64,000 bases of DNA from Myxococcus stipitatus (GTDB lineage: Bacteria > Myxococcota > Myxococcia > Myxococcales > Myxococcaceae), in contig NZ_CP102770.1 in the NCBI RefSeq assembly GCF_038561935.1, positions 3,968,001-4,032,000 of the forward strand. The letters are read 5' to 3'. The notes under the pieces were generated by a model, which was given only the letters and a program-made list of their open reading frames with translations, was not told the DNA's origin and did not search any database. The translations under genes and the position numbers were made by a program. Positions within the stretch are counted from its first letter, which is position 1, and each line of letters starts with the position of its first letter. Shown here one piece after another: positions 43,755 through 53,029 of the stretch.

Positions 43755-43934
43755 TCGACATCCAGGAGTTCTTTGTCTGGGGTATTGATACGGTTTTTCT
43801 GTGTTGATGGAGCTTTGAGGATTGACCCACGGGAAATGTTTACGCAGAGTATTCTTCATTCGCTGCTCTGTCGCGAATAGTTCCCGTCGGTAGTCCCCCC
43901 AGCAACGCAGACCTCCCGGAAGAGGAGGAGCCCC

Positions 43935-45953
43935 ATGCACATGAAGCGACTGGCTTCGTTGGTGATGATGGTCGGTTGTGTCTCGGCGTACGCGAAGGCG
44001 CCGGAGCGAGAGGTGTGGATCACCCTCGGCTCCGATGCCCTGTCGGAGGTGAACGCCGCGTTCATCGTCGCGGGGGCGAAGACGCCGTCGCTGGCGGGGC
44101 AGAAGGGCGGGGTCGTCGCGCTCAAGCTCCCCGAGTCTCAAATCGACCGGGTCTCGCGTGTCATGCACGACAAGCTCAACCGCTGTGGTGGCTTCCTCTA
44201 CCATGACACGGAGGCGCAGGCCCTCGCGGAGCTGTCTGCGGGTGGCGCGGCGCTGGTCCCCAGCTCGCTGGCGGTCAACTACACGCTCGACAATGCCCCG
44301 GTGGTCAACACGCTGATCTCCGGCATGGCCGAGTCCAACATCCTGGCCAGCATCACCCACCTTTCCAGCTACACGACGCGCTACTACACCTCCACCACGG
44401 GCGTGCAGGCGGCTAACTGGATCAAGAGCCAGTGGGAAGGCTACGCGGGCCCGCGCGCGCAGGCCGGTGGCGACGTCACCGTGGAGCTGTTCACCCACGC
44501 CGCGTTCGCGCAGCCGTCGGTCATCCTCACCATCCAGGGCACCACGACGCCCTCGGAGATCGTCGTCCTGGGCGGCCACCTGGACTCCACCAACCTCTCG
44601 GGTGGCGCGGCCCCGGGCGCGGATGACGATGCATCCGGTATCGCCACCTTGTCCGAGGTCATCCGCGTCGCCATGGCGACCGGTTACAAGCCGGCCAGGA
44701 CGGTGAAGTTCATGGCCTACGCCGCGGAGGAAGTCGGTCTGCGCGGCTCCAAGGAGATCGCCGACTCGCACAAGAACTCCGGCGCCAACGTCATCGGCGT
44801 GCTCCAGCTGGACATGACGAACTACAAGGGCTCCACCGTCGACATCGCGCTGATGACGGACTTCACCAACGCGGCGCAGAACGCCTTCGTCGGCAACCTC
44901 ATCAACACGTACGTCTCGGGTGTGACCTGGTCGAACTCGTCGTGTGGTTACGGCTGCTCGGACCACGCGTCGTGGAACAGCGCGGGCTTCGCCGCGTCCA
45001 TGCCCTTCGAGGCGCTGATGGGCCAGCACAACTCCGCCATCCACTCGGAGAATGACACGCTGGCGCGCAGCAACAACACCGCGACGCACGCGCTCAAGTT
45101 CGCGAAGATGGCGGGCGCGTACGTGGCGGAGCTGGCCAAGGGCACCGCGACGCTCTCCGACAGCGTGCCGCCCACCGTGGCCCTGACGGCTCCGACGGAT
45201 GGCGCTTCCGTGACGGGCACCGTCACGCTGACCGCCACCGCGTCCGACAACACCGGCGTCGGCCGCGTGGACTTCCTGGTGGACGGCAACGTCGTGGGCA
45301 CGGACAGCACCTCTCCGTATGCGGCGTCGTGGAACTCGGCGGCGGTCGCCAATGGCAGCCACACCGTCGTGGCGAAGGCCTACGACCTCATCGGCAACAG
45401 CGCGACCAGCACCAGCGCGACGGTGACGAGCAGCAACGCCAGCAGCAACGCCATCTTCGACACGGTGCTTCGCGCTCCGCGCTGCTCCAACGTGTCCAAC
45501 CAGTGCGACTCCACCACGCTGCTCAACGGCCGCGCGGGTCTGGGGCCCGAGCTGAACGCGCCGAACACCATCAACAACTCCTGCGCGGACGGCGTCTCCG
45601 GCGCGTACCACACCGACGAGTCCAACGACCGCATCAAGGTGTCCACGGTCAGCGGCGCGCCCTTCGCTCCGGGCGAGGTGGTGCGGGTCGAGGCCACCGT
45701 CTGGGTCTTCGCCATCCGCCCGGACAAGCTGGACCTCTACTACACGGCCAACGCCAACAGTCCGGTGTGGACGAAGATCGCCACGCTGTCCGCGACGGCG
45801 ACGGGCCAGCAGACGCTGTCGGCCACGTACACGCTGCCCGCTGGCCAGCTCCAGGCCGTGCGCGCCCGCTTCCGCTACAACGGCAGCGCCGCGCCGTGCG
45901 GCACCACGTCGTACGACGACCACGACGACCTGGTGTTCGCGGTCAACCCGTAG
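43935..45953 (+). CDS. Secreted M28-family zinc aminopeptidase with Ig-like domain
   Basis: The protein has 672 aa with a signal peptide (LASLVMMVGCVSAYAKA). After an N-terminal region of about 190 residues, the M28 core is visible: VVLGGHLDST (zinc His, near residue 215), GADDDASGIAT (bridging Asp), AYAAEEVGLRGS (catalytic Glu near 266), and CSDHASWNSAGFAAS (second zinc His). After the catalytic domain (ending near 415) comes an Ig-like/Big domain (VALTAPTDGASVTGTVTLTATASDNTGVG) and a final beta-rich C-terminal domain with several Cys. It is a secreted leucyl-type aminopeptidase, probably used in peptide scavenging. RBS AGGAGG lies 6 bases before ATG 43935. The 180 bases upstream look like its promoter region but no clear elements were found. 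Confidence 0.9.
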   Translation: MHMKRLASLVMMVGCVSAYAKAPEREVWITLGSDALSEVNAAFIVAGAKTPSLAGQKGGVVALKLPESQIDRVSRVMHDKLNRCGGFLYHDTEAQALAELSAGGAALVPSSLAVNYTLDNAPVVNTLISGMAESNILASITHLSSYTTRYYTSTTGVQAANWIKSQWEGYAGPRAQAGGDVTVELFTHAAFAQPSVILTIQGTTTPSEIVVLGGHLDSTNLSGGAAPGADDDASGIATLSEVIRVAMATGYKPARTVKFMAYAAEEVGLRGSKEIADSHKNSGANVIGVLQLDMTNYKGSTVDIALMTDFTNAAQNAFVGNLINTYVSGVTWSNSSCGYGCSDHASWNSAGFAASMPFEALMGQHNSAIHSENDTLARSNNTATHALKFAKMAGAYVAELAKGTATLSDSVPPTVALTAPTDGASVTGTVTLTATASDNTGVGRVDFLVDGNVVGTDSTSPYAASWNSAAVANGSHTVVAKAYDLIGNSATSTSATVTSSNASSNAIFDTVLRAPRCSNVSNQCDSTTLLNGRAGLGPELNAPNTINNSCADGVSGAYHTDESNDRIKVSTVSGAPFAPGEVVRVEATVWVFAIRPDKLDLYYTANANSPVWTKIATLSATATGQQTLSATYTLPAGQLQAVRARFRYNGSAAPCGTTSYDDHDDLVFAVNP

Positions 45954-45970
45954 TCTCGTAGGATGCCACG

Positions 45971-45997
45971 CGCCCCCTTCCCAGCCGGGAAGGGGCG
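45971..45997 (+). terminator. Terminator after the M28 gene
   Basis: GC-rich hairpin (CGCCCCCTTCCC / GGGAAGGGGCG with one bulged C, 4-base loop) 18 bases beyond the stop. Little T-tract follows. Confidence 0.5.
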
Positions 45998-46072
45998 TCA
46001 CTCCCGGGACGAGGGTGTCCCGGGAAGCGTGGGCGGCGGGCCGCCGTTCCAGGAACATTTGGGAGCCCCGAC

Positions 46073-47029
46073 GTGACACGCCGTTCGAAGTCGTCCCCAG
46101 GACTGAGCCCCCAGGCAGTCGCCCCCCTGCGCGCCCGGCTCGATGCCTTGCTGGCGGCCACGGATGCCCGAGCCCGCATCGGCTTCGACCCCGTGGAGTT
46201 TCCCCACCGCTACCAGGACCCGCGCGACATCGAGGTGAGCGCGCTGCTCGCCGCCGCGCTGGCCTATGGGCGCGCGGACCTGTTCCGTCCCAAGGTGGAT
46301 GCGCTGCTGGGCCGGATGGGCGCCTCGCCCGCAGCCTTCGTCCGCGAGCTGGATGTGCGAGGGGCCAAGGCCCTGCTGGAGGGCTTCGTCTATCGCTTCA
46401 ACGTGGGCACGGACGTCGCGGTGCTCCTGCTGGGCATGGGACGCGCGCTGCGGGAGCACGGTGCGCTGGAGACCCTCTTCGTCCAGGGCCTCATCGCGGA
46501 AGGGGGGATGCACGGCGCGCTCAGCGCGTTCACCACCGCGCTGCGCCGAGTCCCCATGGCGCCGCTGCGTGCCGCGATGGGGCCGGAGCGCGGGCTGCAC
46601 CACCTGCTGCCTTCACCGCTCGGGCCGGGCGCGGCCAAGCGCTTGAACCTCTTCCTTCGGTGGATGGTGCGCGGCCCGGACACCGTGGACTTCGGCATCT
46701 GGAAGCAGGTGTCTCCCTCCGCCCTGGTGATTCCGTTGGACACGCACATCGGCCGCATCTCCGGGCACCTGGGCCTCACCCGGCGCACCGACTTGACGTG
46801 GCGCACGGCGGAAGAGGTGACGGCCTCGTTGCGCGCGCTCGATGCCGGAGACCCGGTCCGCTACGACTTCGCTCTGTGTCACTACGGAATGAGCGGTGCG
46901 TGTCCCTCGACGCCTGTCGCGGAGAACTGCGAGCGGTGCGCGCTGCTGCCCGCCTGCCGAGTGGGACCTGGCGTGGTGGCGACGGCGACCCGACGGGTCT
47001 CCAAAGCCTCGCGACCGCGGGGTGGCTGA
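46073..47029 (+). CDS. TIGR02757/DUF2400 family protein
   Basis: The protein has 318 aa and starts at GTG 46073, with GGGAG upstream. Family features are the N-terminal DPVEFPHRYQDPRDIEVSALLAAALAYGR, the YRFNVGTDV region, SPLGPGAAKRLNLFLRWMVRGPD, VDFGIWKQVSPSALVIPLDTHIGRI, and a C-terminal Cys cluster (CPSTPVAENCERCALLPAC). The fold resembles helix-hairpin-helix DNA glycosylases and the Cys cluster could hold Fe-S. The function is unknown; DNA repair is possible. The gene stands alone between M28 and a histidine kinase. Confidence 0.85.
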   Translation: MTRRSKSSPGLSPQAVAPLRARLDALLAATDARARIGFDPVEFPHRYQDPRDIEVSALLAAALAYGRADLFRPKVDALLGRMGASPAAFVRELDVRGAKALLEGFVYRFNVGTDVAVLLLGMGRALREHGALETLFVQGLIAEGGMHGALSAFTTALRRVPMAPLRAAMGPERGLHHLLPSPLGPGAAKRLNLFLRWMVRGPDTVDFGIWKQVSPSALVIPLDTHIGRISGHLGLTRRTDLTWRTAEEVTASLRALDAGDPVRYDFALCHYGMSGACPSTPVAENCERCALLPACRVGPGVVATATRRVSKASRPRGG

Positions 47030-47146
47030 GTGTCGGCTGGGGAACGCCGTTGACCGTCGAGTCGGGTGACGATGCAATCGTGCCGGGTGCCTCCGGGTTG
47101 TTTTCGTGAGACATCGGGTCCTCCCCGGGCCGAGGAGTGTGATGCG

Positions 47147-49042
47147 GTGCTCGCGACACTGGTGGCGGTGCCTGCGGCGGTGGCGGTTGAGGTGGAGCGT
47201 GGCGTGCGCGCGTCCGGGGCGGGCCAGTCCTGTCATGTGCTGTGTGTGACGGGCGCGGATGTGATTGCGGCTCCAGTCGAGGAAGGGCTGCTCATCACCT
47301 GGGATGCGGGAGGCGCGCTGGAGGAGGTGCTGGACGGTGTGCGTCGGCTGCATGCGCTCCGGGTGGCCTCGCGGACGCATCTGGTGGTGTTGACCTCGCG
47401 CGATGACGCGCAGACGCAGGCGCTCGCGGAGGCGGGGGCGGACGAGTGTGTGGCCTCACCCGGGCAGGGGTGGGGCACGCGGCTCGCGGCCCTGAGCCGA
47501 CGGCTGGAGGCGGAGACGGGAGAGCACGACCTGCGCGCGCTGCGACGCACGAGCGCGTTCCTCCGCAGCGCGCTGGACGCGGTGCCCGAGCCCCTCTTCG
47601 TCAAGGACCGGCAGCACCGCTGGGTGGCGATGAACAGCGCGTTCTGCCGGGTGATGGGGCATCCCGCGGAGGCGTTGCTGGGACGGTCGGACCATGAGTT
47701 CGTCCCCGCGCACGAGGCCGACAGCTTCTGGCGCAACGACGAGCACGTCTTCCGCTCCGGGGTCCCCGACGAGAGCGAGGAGACGCTCACGGACAGGGCG
47801 ACGGGCATCTCCCGGGTGCTGGTGACGAAGAAGGCCACGTTCAGCGGCTCCGGGGAGACCTTCCTCGTGGGCATCATCCGCGACGTCACCGACCGCAAGC
47901 GATTGGAGTCGCAGCTGCTGCTCGCGGAGCGCATGGCCTCCGTGGGGACGCTGGCGGCGGGGGTGGCGCACGAAATCAACAACCCGCTGGCCTACGTCAG
48001 CTCCAACCTCGCGTATGTGAGGGACCTGCTCGCGTTGCCGGCGCTGTCCGCGGAGCAGCTCCCGGAGCTGCGGGAGGTGGTGGCGGAGGCGCTCGATGGC
48101 GCGGCGCGGGTCTGCGCCATCGTCCGGGATCTGCGCACCTTCGCGCGCGGGGACGAGGAGCGACATGGCCCCGTCGACGTGACGCGCGCGGTGGAAGGGG
48201 CGCTGCGCCTGGTCCGCAACGAGCTGACGCACCGGGCGCGAGTGGTGTGCACCCTGGAGGCGGTGCCGCCCGTGCACGGCAACGAGGTGCGGCTGGGCCA
48301 GGTGGTGCTCAACCTGCTGGTGAATGCCCTCCAGGCGCTCCCGCCGAGGCCGGCCGAGGAGAACCGCGTGCGCGTCAGCCTCCGCACGGGGCGCGCGGGG
48401 CAGGTGGAGCTGGAGGTCACCGACAACGGGACGGGCATGACCCCAGAGGTCCAGCGGCGCATCTTCGACCCGTTCTTCACCACGAGGCCCGTGGGGGAGG
48501 GGACGGGGCTGGGGCTGTCCATCTGCCACACGCTGGTGCAGGCCATGGGCGGCCGCATCGAGGTGAGCAGCGCGCTGGACTGGGGAACCACGTTCCGGGT
48601 CGTGCTGCCGGCGCTCTCCGTGGGGACGGTGGCGTTGCCGGAGTCTCCGGTGCTCGGAAGCTCCGTGGCGCTGGTGGAGCGTCGCAGGTTGCTGCTCATC
48701 GACGACGAGCCCTCCGTGGGCAACTCGGTGACGCGGCTGGTGCGTGACGTGTATGAGGTCCACTCCGTCCAGGACGCACGCGAGGCCCTTCGACGGCTGT
48801 CCACGGGCGAGCGCTTTGATGCCATCCTGTGTGACCTGATGATGCCGGGCATGAGCGGGATGGACTTCGTGGAAGAGCTGGAGCGACTGGCACCGGAGCT
48901 CGTGCGGCGCACGGGGCTGATGACGGGGGGCGCCTTCACCGCGCAGGCGCGCGAGTTCGTGGGCCGTCACTCGCGGGGCCTGCTGGAGAAGCCCTTCGAG
49001 CGCGAGCGCCTGTGCGACTTCGTGGAGCATCTGCTTCCATGA
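47147..49042 (+). CDS. Hybrid histidine kinase: receiver-like, PAS, HisKA, HATPase, receiver
   Basis: The protein has 631 aa from GTG 47147. An in-frame GTG at 47066 would add 27 Cys/Pro-rich residues. GAGGAG at 47132 supports the shorter start. Domain order is: residues about 1-115, receiver-like without clear phosphorylation pocket (HVLCVTGADV, HLVVLTSRDDA, AGADECVASP); PAS about 130-255 (PLFVKDRQHRWVAMNSAF); HisKA with GVAHEINNPLAYVSS; HATPase with NLLVNALQAL, TDNGTGM, FDPFFTTRP, GTGLGLSICHTLV; C-terminal receiver (LLLIDDEPSVGN, phospho-Asp in CDLMMPGMSG, KPF Lys). There is no transmembrane helix, so it senses in the cytoplasm. The stop overlaps the hydrolase start. Confidence 0.9.
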   Translation: MLATLVAVPAAVAVEVERGVRASGAGQSCHVLCVTGADVIAAPVEEGLLITWDAGGALEEVLDGVRRLHALRVASRTHLVVLTSRDDAQTQALAEAGADECVASPGQGWGTRLAALSRRLEAETGEHDLRALRRTSAFLRSALDAVPEPLFVKDRQHRWVAMNSAFCRVMGHPAEALLGRSDHEFVPAHEADSFWRNDEHVFRSGVPDESEETLTDRATGISRVLVTKKATFSGSGETFLVGIIRDVTDRKRLESQLLLAERMASVGTLAAGVAHEINNPLAYVSSNLAYVRDLLALPALSAEQLPELREVVAEALDGAARVCAIVRDLRTFARGDEERHGPVDVTRAVEGALRLVRNELTHRARVVCTLEAVPPVHGNEVRLGQVVLNLLVNALQALPPRPAEENRVRVSLRTGRAGQVELEVTDNGTGMTPEVQRRIFDPFFTTRPVGEGTGLGLSICHTLVQAMGGRIEVSSALDWGTTFRVVLPALSVGTVALPESPVLGSSVALVERRRLLLIDDEPSVGNSVTRLVRDVYEVHSVQDAREALRRLSTGERFDAILCDLMMPGMSGMDFVEELERLAPELVRRTGLMTGGAFTAQAREFVGRHSRGLLEKPFERERLCDFVEHLLP

Positions 49043-50193
49043 AGCGAGCGACACGGTGGACGCTGTGGGCCGGCCTGGTGGCCGTGCTCGGGGCGGGTCT
49101 GGTCCTGGGGACCGAGTGGTTGCGGGGCCTGTCGTTCGTCGTGCGTGCCGCCGGGCTGGAAGGCTCCGTGCCTCGCGCCGTGGCGGGGTTTCAGCACAGC
49201 CTGTTCGAGACGAGCGAGCTTCGGGTCCCCACGCGGCATGGCGAGGTCCGCGCGAGGCTCTACCGGCCGCGTGTCGTCCGAGGCCACACGGTGGTGCTGA
49301 CGTCCGGGGTGCATGCCGGCGGCATCGACGAGCCTCGCCTGGTGAAGCTGGCCCAGGACCTGGCGACGGGGGGGCAGCCGGTGCTGACGCCGGAGCCACC
49401 CGACCTCCTCCGCTATGAAATCACCCCGCGCATCCCGGACGTCATCGAGGACGCGGCGCTGTGGGCCCTCTCCCGCGAGGAGCTGGCGCCCCAGGGAAAG
49501 GTGGACCTGTTCGGCATCAGCTTCTCGGGAGGGCTCTCGGTGGTGGCCGCGGGGCGTCCTGCGCTTCGAGACAAGGTGTCCTCCACGCTCTCCTTCGGGG
49601 GGCATGGAGACCTGCCCCGCGTGCTGTCTTTCCTGTGCAGCGGTGTGCTGCCGGACGGCTCGCGCCTGGCTCCGCATGACTACGGGGTGGTCATCATCCT
49701 GCTCAACGTCGCGGACCGGCTGGTGCCTCCCGAGCAGGTGGAGTCGCTGCGCCAGGGCATCCTCACCTTCCTGCGCGCCTCGCATCAGACGCAGCATGAC
49801 GGGGCCCTGGCCGAGCGGACCTTCGCCGAGGCGCGCGCGCTTCAGGGCCAGATGCCCGAGCCCGCCTCCACGCTGATGGGGTACGTGAACACGCGGAACG
49901 TGGCCGCGCTGGGGCCGCTGCTGCTGCCCTTCGTGCAGTCGTTCGCCGCGGACCCGTCGATGTCTCCGGCGCGCTCGCCTCCGCCCGCTTCGCCCGTCTA
50001 CCTGCTGCACGGCGCGGGCGACACGGTGATTCCCGCCATGGAGTCCGTGCTGCTCGCGGACGTGCTGCGGCCCCACACGGAGGTGCACCAGCTCTCCACG
50101 CCGCTCATCAGCCATGCGGAGGTGGATGGGAAGGCGGGGGCCATGGACATGGTCCGGATGGTGGGGTTCTGGGCGAACCTGCTGGACGAGTGA
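49039..50193 (+). CDS. Alpha/beta hydrolase, membrane-anchored
   Basis: The protein has 384 aa. The N-terminal helix (WTLWAGLVAVLGAGLVLG) is a signal anchor or signal peptide. The hydrolase core carries the nucleophile elbow GISFSGG (Ser near residue 165), Asp in LHGAGDTVIPAMES (about residue 330) and His in LISHAEVDG (about residue 355). The substrate is unknown. It overlaps the kinase gene (ATGA), so the two are expressed together. Its relation to the sensor pathway is not evident from sequence. Confidence 0.82.
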   Translation: MKRATRWTLWAGLVAVLGAGLVLGTEWLRGLSFVVRAAGLEGSVPRAVAGFQHSLFETSELRVPTRHGEVRARLYRPRVVRGHTVVLTSGVHAGGIDEPRLVKLAQDLATGGQPVLTPEPPDLLRYEITPRIPDVIEDAALWALSREELAPQGKVDLFGISFSGGLSVVAAGRPALRDKVSSTLSFGGHGDLPRVLSFLCSGVLPDGSRLAPHDYGVVIILLNVADRLVPPEQVESLRQGILTFLRASHQTQHDGALAERTFAEARALQGQMPEPASTLMGYVNTRNVAALGPLLLPFVQSFAADPSMSPARSPPPASPVYLLHGAGDTVIPAMESVLLADVLRPHTEVHQLSTPLISHAEVDGKAGAMDMVRMVGFWANLLDE

Positions 50194-50253
50194 TGTCGGT
50201 CCGCGCCGGGGTCCGCGTAGACTCCGAGGGGCCTGCTCACTGAAAGGGCCTCC

Positions 50254-51354
50254 GTGCATCGCCCCCTCGTCGTCCTGTCTGTCCTGCTCGCGGTTGGATG
50301 TGCTTCGCGGTCCCGAACGGTGTCGCGCCCGGCCGAGCCTCCGCCCTTCCTCAGTCCCGCGGAGGTCATGAAGCGGATGGAGGCCTCGGCGGTGGCGTAT
50401 CGCGTCGAGGGCCGGGACTCACCGCCGGGCGGGTGGGCGGACCAGCTGTGGCCGCAGCGTGTGTCGGCTCGCGATGCGCCGCGGGTGAAGGAGGAGAACG
50501 GCGAGCGCGTCGTCGTCGACTGGCCGGGGAACCCTCCGGCGGTGAATGCGCTGCTGGATGAGGCCGAGCCGCACTTCGAGGCCCGTCGCTACGCGCAGGC
50601 CGCGAAGCTGTACGAGCAGGCCACGAACACCTGTCCGGACTGCTACCTCGCCTGGAACTTCCGAGGCGACGCCGCGCTCTTCTCGGGCGACGCGGCCACG
50701 GCGCTGGAGCACTACCGCCGCGCGATTCAGGTCAACCCGAACGACCATCGCTCGTGGTTCTTCCAGGGCAACGCGCTCGCGCGGCTGGGCCGCTTCAAGG
50801 AGGCGCTCGACTCGTGGGCCTGGTGCCTGGTGCTGAACCCGCGCTACGGCGTCATTCGCGACATGTTCCGGAACAACGCGGGCCTGGGAATCGCCGTACT
50901 CGGCGAGGCCATCGTCCCGCGCGGCTACGCCGAGCGGGAGGGGGAGGGCATCTCCGTCCAGTTCGACCCGGACCACGACCCGTCCTGGCTCGCGTTCGCC
51001 AACTGCAAGGCGCTGTGGCTGGGAGAGCCTTCGCACCGCCAGGAGATGACGGGCTCGGTCGACGAGCGCTTCTCGACGCTGGAGGAGGTGGAGTGTCTGG
51101 GCTCGGCCCTGGTCGTCCATGGCGGCCGGAAGGACAAGGCGGGGAGCGAGCATTCCTCCGACCCCAGCCTGGAGCGGCTGACCGCCATCACCCAGGACGG
51201 CATGCTGACGGAGGCGGTGCTCTTCGAGGTGGGGACTCGCATCCATCCCCAAATCGTCCTCACCCTCGACGACGACGTGCGCCAGCGGCTCAAGGCCTAT
51301 GTGCTCAAGCACGTCCTGGTGCCCGTCCCGACGGCGGGAGGCCATGACCTGTGA
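50254..51354 (+). CDS. TPR-repeat lipoprotein
   Basis: The protein has 366 aa with a GTG start. The lipoprotein signal is VVLSVLLAVGC (Cys near residue 16). The central residues 95-190 contain about two to three TPR units (YAQAAKLYEQATNTCPDCYLAWNFRGDAALFSGDAATALEHYRRAIQVNPN, then FFQGNALARLGRFKEALDSWAWCLVLNP). The rest is unassigned. TPRs are protein-interaction platforms; the partner is unknown. It is 60 bases after the hydrolase and probably co-transcribed with it. Confidence 0.85.
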   Translation: MHRPLVVLSVLLAVGCASRSRTVSRPAEPPPFLSPAEVMKRMEASAVAYRVEGRDSPPGGWADQLWPQRVSARDAPRVKEENGERVVVDWPGNPPAVNALLDEAEPHFEARRYAQAAKLYEQATNTCPDCYLAWNFRGDAALFSGDAATALEHYRRAIQVNPNDHRSWFFQGNALARLGRFKEALDSWAWCLVLNPRYGVIRDMFRNNAGLGIAVLGEAIVPRGYAEREGEGISVQFDPDHDPSWLAFANCKALWLGEPSHRQEMTGSVDERFSTLEEVECLGSALVVHGGRKDKAGSEHSSDPSLERLTAITQDGMLTEAVLFEVGTRIHPQIVLTLDDDVRQRLKAYVLKHVLVPVPTAGGHDL

Positions 51355-51378
51355 GGGCCTGGCCTCACCGCCCGCGGA

Positions 51379-52146
51379 CTACCGAGGCAGCTTGAAGCGG
51401 AGCGTGAAGACGTACGAGACGCTCGTGGCCCGGCCCTGGAAGGTCACCGGCGTGTAGCGCCGGTGGTGCAGGGCGTTGAGCGTCTCTTCGTTCATGTGCT
51501 CCAGGCCCTTGATGACGCGGCAGTCGCGCACGAGTCCGTCGCGGGTGATGACGCACTTGGCGATGAAGGTGCCCTCCACGCGCGCCATGCGGGCCTGGTC
51601 CGTGTACTCGAGCGGCGGGCCCGCCATGAGCACGGGCGGCGTCATGCCTCCGCCGAACGGGACGACGTCCTCACCGGTGCCCTCGGCGAAGCCATTCGGC
51701 AAGCCCGTGATGAGCGGCACGCCGATGACGTTGCTGTTGGGGTCGCCTTCCGGGTGGCCGCCGGCGACACCGTCATTCGGATCTCCGACGGGTGCATTGT
51801 TGGTGCTGGACGAGGTGTCGACAGGGTCGGGCTGCGCGGGCTGAGGGTCCGCGGGGAGCGGCTGGATCTGCGTGGGGATGACGTCGCGCCGAGGCTTGCG
51901 CGGCTTGGGCTGCACGGCCTGCTTCGCCTGTGCGGGAGCCGGCGGGGTGTAGCCCTTGGCCACCTGCGGACCCGGTGCGAGCTTGAGGACGTAGTCCTTG
52001 TCCAGCCCGGTGTCCGTCGGCACGTCGGCGGGCCGCGCGGAGATGACGAGCACCGCACCGAACAGTCCCGCGTGGATGGCGACGGACCACCACAATCCCA
52101 GGCCCAGACGTCCAGCTCTCTGCCGCTCGATGACTGACTTGAACAC
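51379..52146 (-). CDS. TonB-family energy-transducing protein
   Basis: The protein has 255 aa, starting at GTG 52146 after GGAGGAGG. A single N-terminal transmembrane anchor (LGLWWSVAIHAGLFGAVLVIS) is followed by a Pro-rich periplasmic spacer (PPAPAQAKQAVQPKPRKP) and a C-terminal TonB domain (YTDQARMARVEGTFIAKCVITRDGLVRDCRVIKGLEHMNEETLNALHHRRYTPVTFQG). TonB transmits proton-motive force to outer-membrane receptors. In myxobacteria several paralogues exist. ExbB/ExbD partners are not in this window. Confidence 0.9.
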   Translation of the reverse strand: MFKSVIERQRAGRLGLGLWWSVAIHAGLFGAVLVISARPADVPTDTGLDKDYVLKLAPGPQVAKGYTPPAPAQAKQAVQPKPRKPRRDVIPTQIQPLPADPQPAQPDPVDTSSSTNNAPVGDPNDGVAGGHPEGDPNSNVIGVPLITGLPNGFAEGTGEDVVPFGGGMTPPVLMAGPPLEYTDQARMARVEGTFIAKCVITRDGLVRDCRVIKGLEHMNEETLNALHHRRYTPVTFQGRATSVSYVFTLRFKLPR

Positions 52147-52274
52147 GGAAGGCCTCCTCCTGCCGAAGGGCGCTCCCGGAGGTTCACCGCACCACACGGT
52201 GCCTCTCCGGCGTGGGCCTTTGGCTTTGGAGCGCCCGTCCACGCACCATTCAAACTACGCAGGTGGAGGGAGGC

Positions 52275-52295
52275 GATGGCCGGAGGCTGGCCATC
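52275..52295. terminator. Hairpin downstream of the two-component operon
   Basis: GATGGCC / GGCCATC 7-bp arms with a 7-base loop, 18 bases beyond the stop of the response regulator (minus strand). No T-tract, so weak. Confidence 0.3.
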
Positions 52296-52312
52296 TGTCG
52301 GTCATGATTCCG

Positions 52313-53029
52313 TCATGCCGACGAGACTTCCATCCGGTAGCCGACGCCGCGAAGCGTGTGGATGGCGAAGCCGGAGTCGCTCGTCCAGCCCAGCTTCTTC
52401 TTCAAGCTGGAGACGAAGTTGTCCACGGTGCGCGGGTCCACCACCACGTCCCGGCCCCACACCGCGTCCAGGATTTCTCCTCGGGGCAGGGCGCGCTCGC
52501 GGTGGCGGAGCAGATAGGCCAGCAGGTCGAACTCCGTGCGCGTGAGCTCCACGGTGCCGCCGTCGGGCCGGGTCACCGTGCGGCGGCCCATGTCGAGTGA
52601 GTAGCCCCCGAACGTCGTCACCTGCGCCGGCGCCGTGCCTGCCCTGCGCACCAGCGCGCCCACGCGCGCCAGCAGCTCGCGCAGCCGATAGGGCTTGGTG
52701 AGGTAGTCCTGCGCCCCGGCCTCGAAGCCCCGGACGATGTCGTCCTCGAGCGAGCGCGCGGTGAGCATCATCACCAGGCTCTTCACGCCCTGCGAGCGCA
52801 GGCGGCGGCAGAAGCTGTAGCCATCCTCGCCCGGCAGCATCACGTCGAGGATGAGCAGGTCGAACTCACGCTGACGCAGGAGCGGCTCCGCGTCGCGCGC
52901 CGTGGGGGCCTCGGCGACTTCGTAGCCCTCGTCCAGCAGGTTGTCCCGGAGGCCGACGCGCAGGTGCGCATCGTCCTCGACGATGAGGATGGAGGGACGG
53001 GTGGAGGAGGGTGGGGTGGGGCTGTTCAT
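52313..53029 (-). CDS. OmpR-family response regulator
   Basis: The protein has 238 aa. The receiver domain has ILIVEDDAHLRVGLRDNL, with the phospho-Asp in LLILDVMLPGEDGYSF (about residue 58) and KPY (Lys near 108). The C-terminal winged-helix DNA-binding domain (RTEFDLLAYLLRHRERALPRGEILDAVWG, VVDPRTVDNFVSSLKKKLG, IHTLRGVGYR) is of OmpR/PhoB type. It is preceded and overlapped by its kinase gene (ATGA). The targets are unknown; the adjacent TonB gene and intergenic region are plausible candidates. Confidence 0.93.
   Translation of the reverse strand: MNSPTPPSSTRPSILIVEDDAHLRVGLRDNLLDEGYEVAEAPTARDAEPLLRQREFDLLILDVMLPGEDGYSFCRRLRSQGVKSLVMMLTARSLEDDIVRGFEAGAQDYLTKPYRLRELLARVGALVRRAGTAPAQVTTFGGYSLDMGRRTVTRPDGGTVELTRTEFDLLAYLLRHRERALPRGEILDAVWGRDVVVDPRTVDNFVSSLKKKLGWTSDSGFAIHTLRGVGYRMEVSSA

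Noticed and set aside
43820..43856. Sigma-70-like promoter TTGACC / TATTCT upstream of the M28 gene
   Set aside because: The spacing between the two elements is 22 bases, too long for a convincing promoter.
47066..47146. Upstream 27-codon extension of the hybrid kinase
   Set aside because: Cys/Pro-rich with no structure. The GTG at 47147 has a better GAGGAG ribosome-binding site; uncertainty remains.
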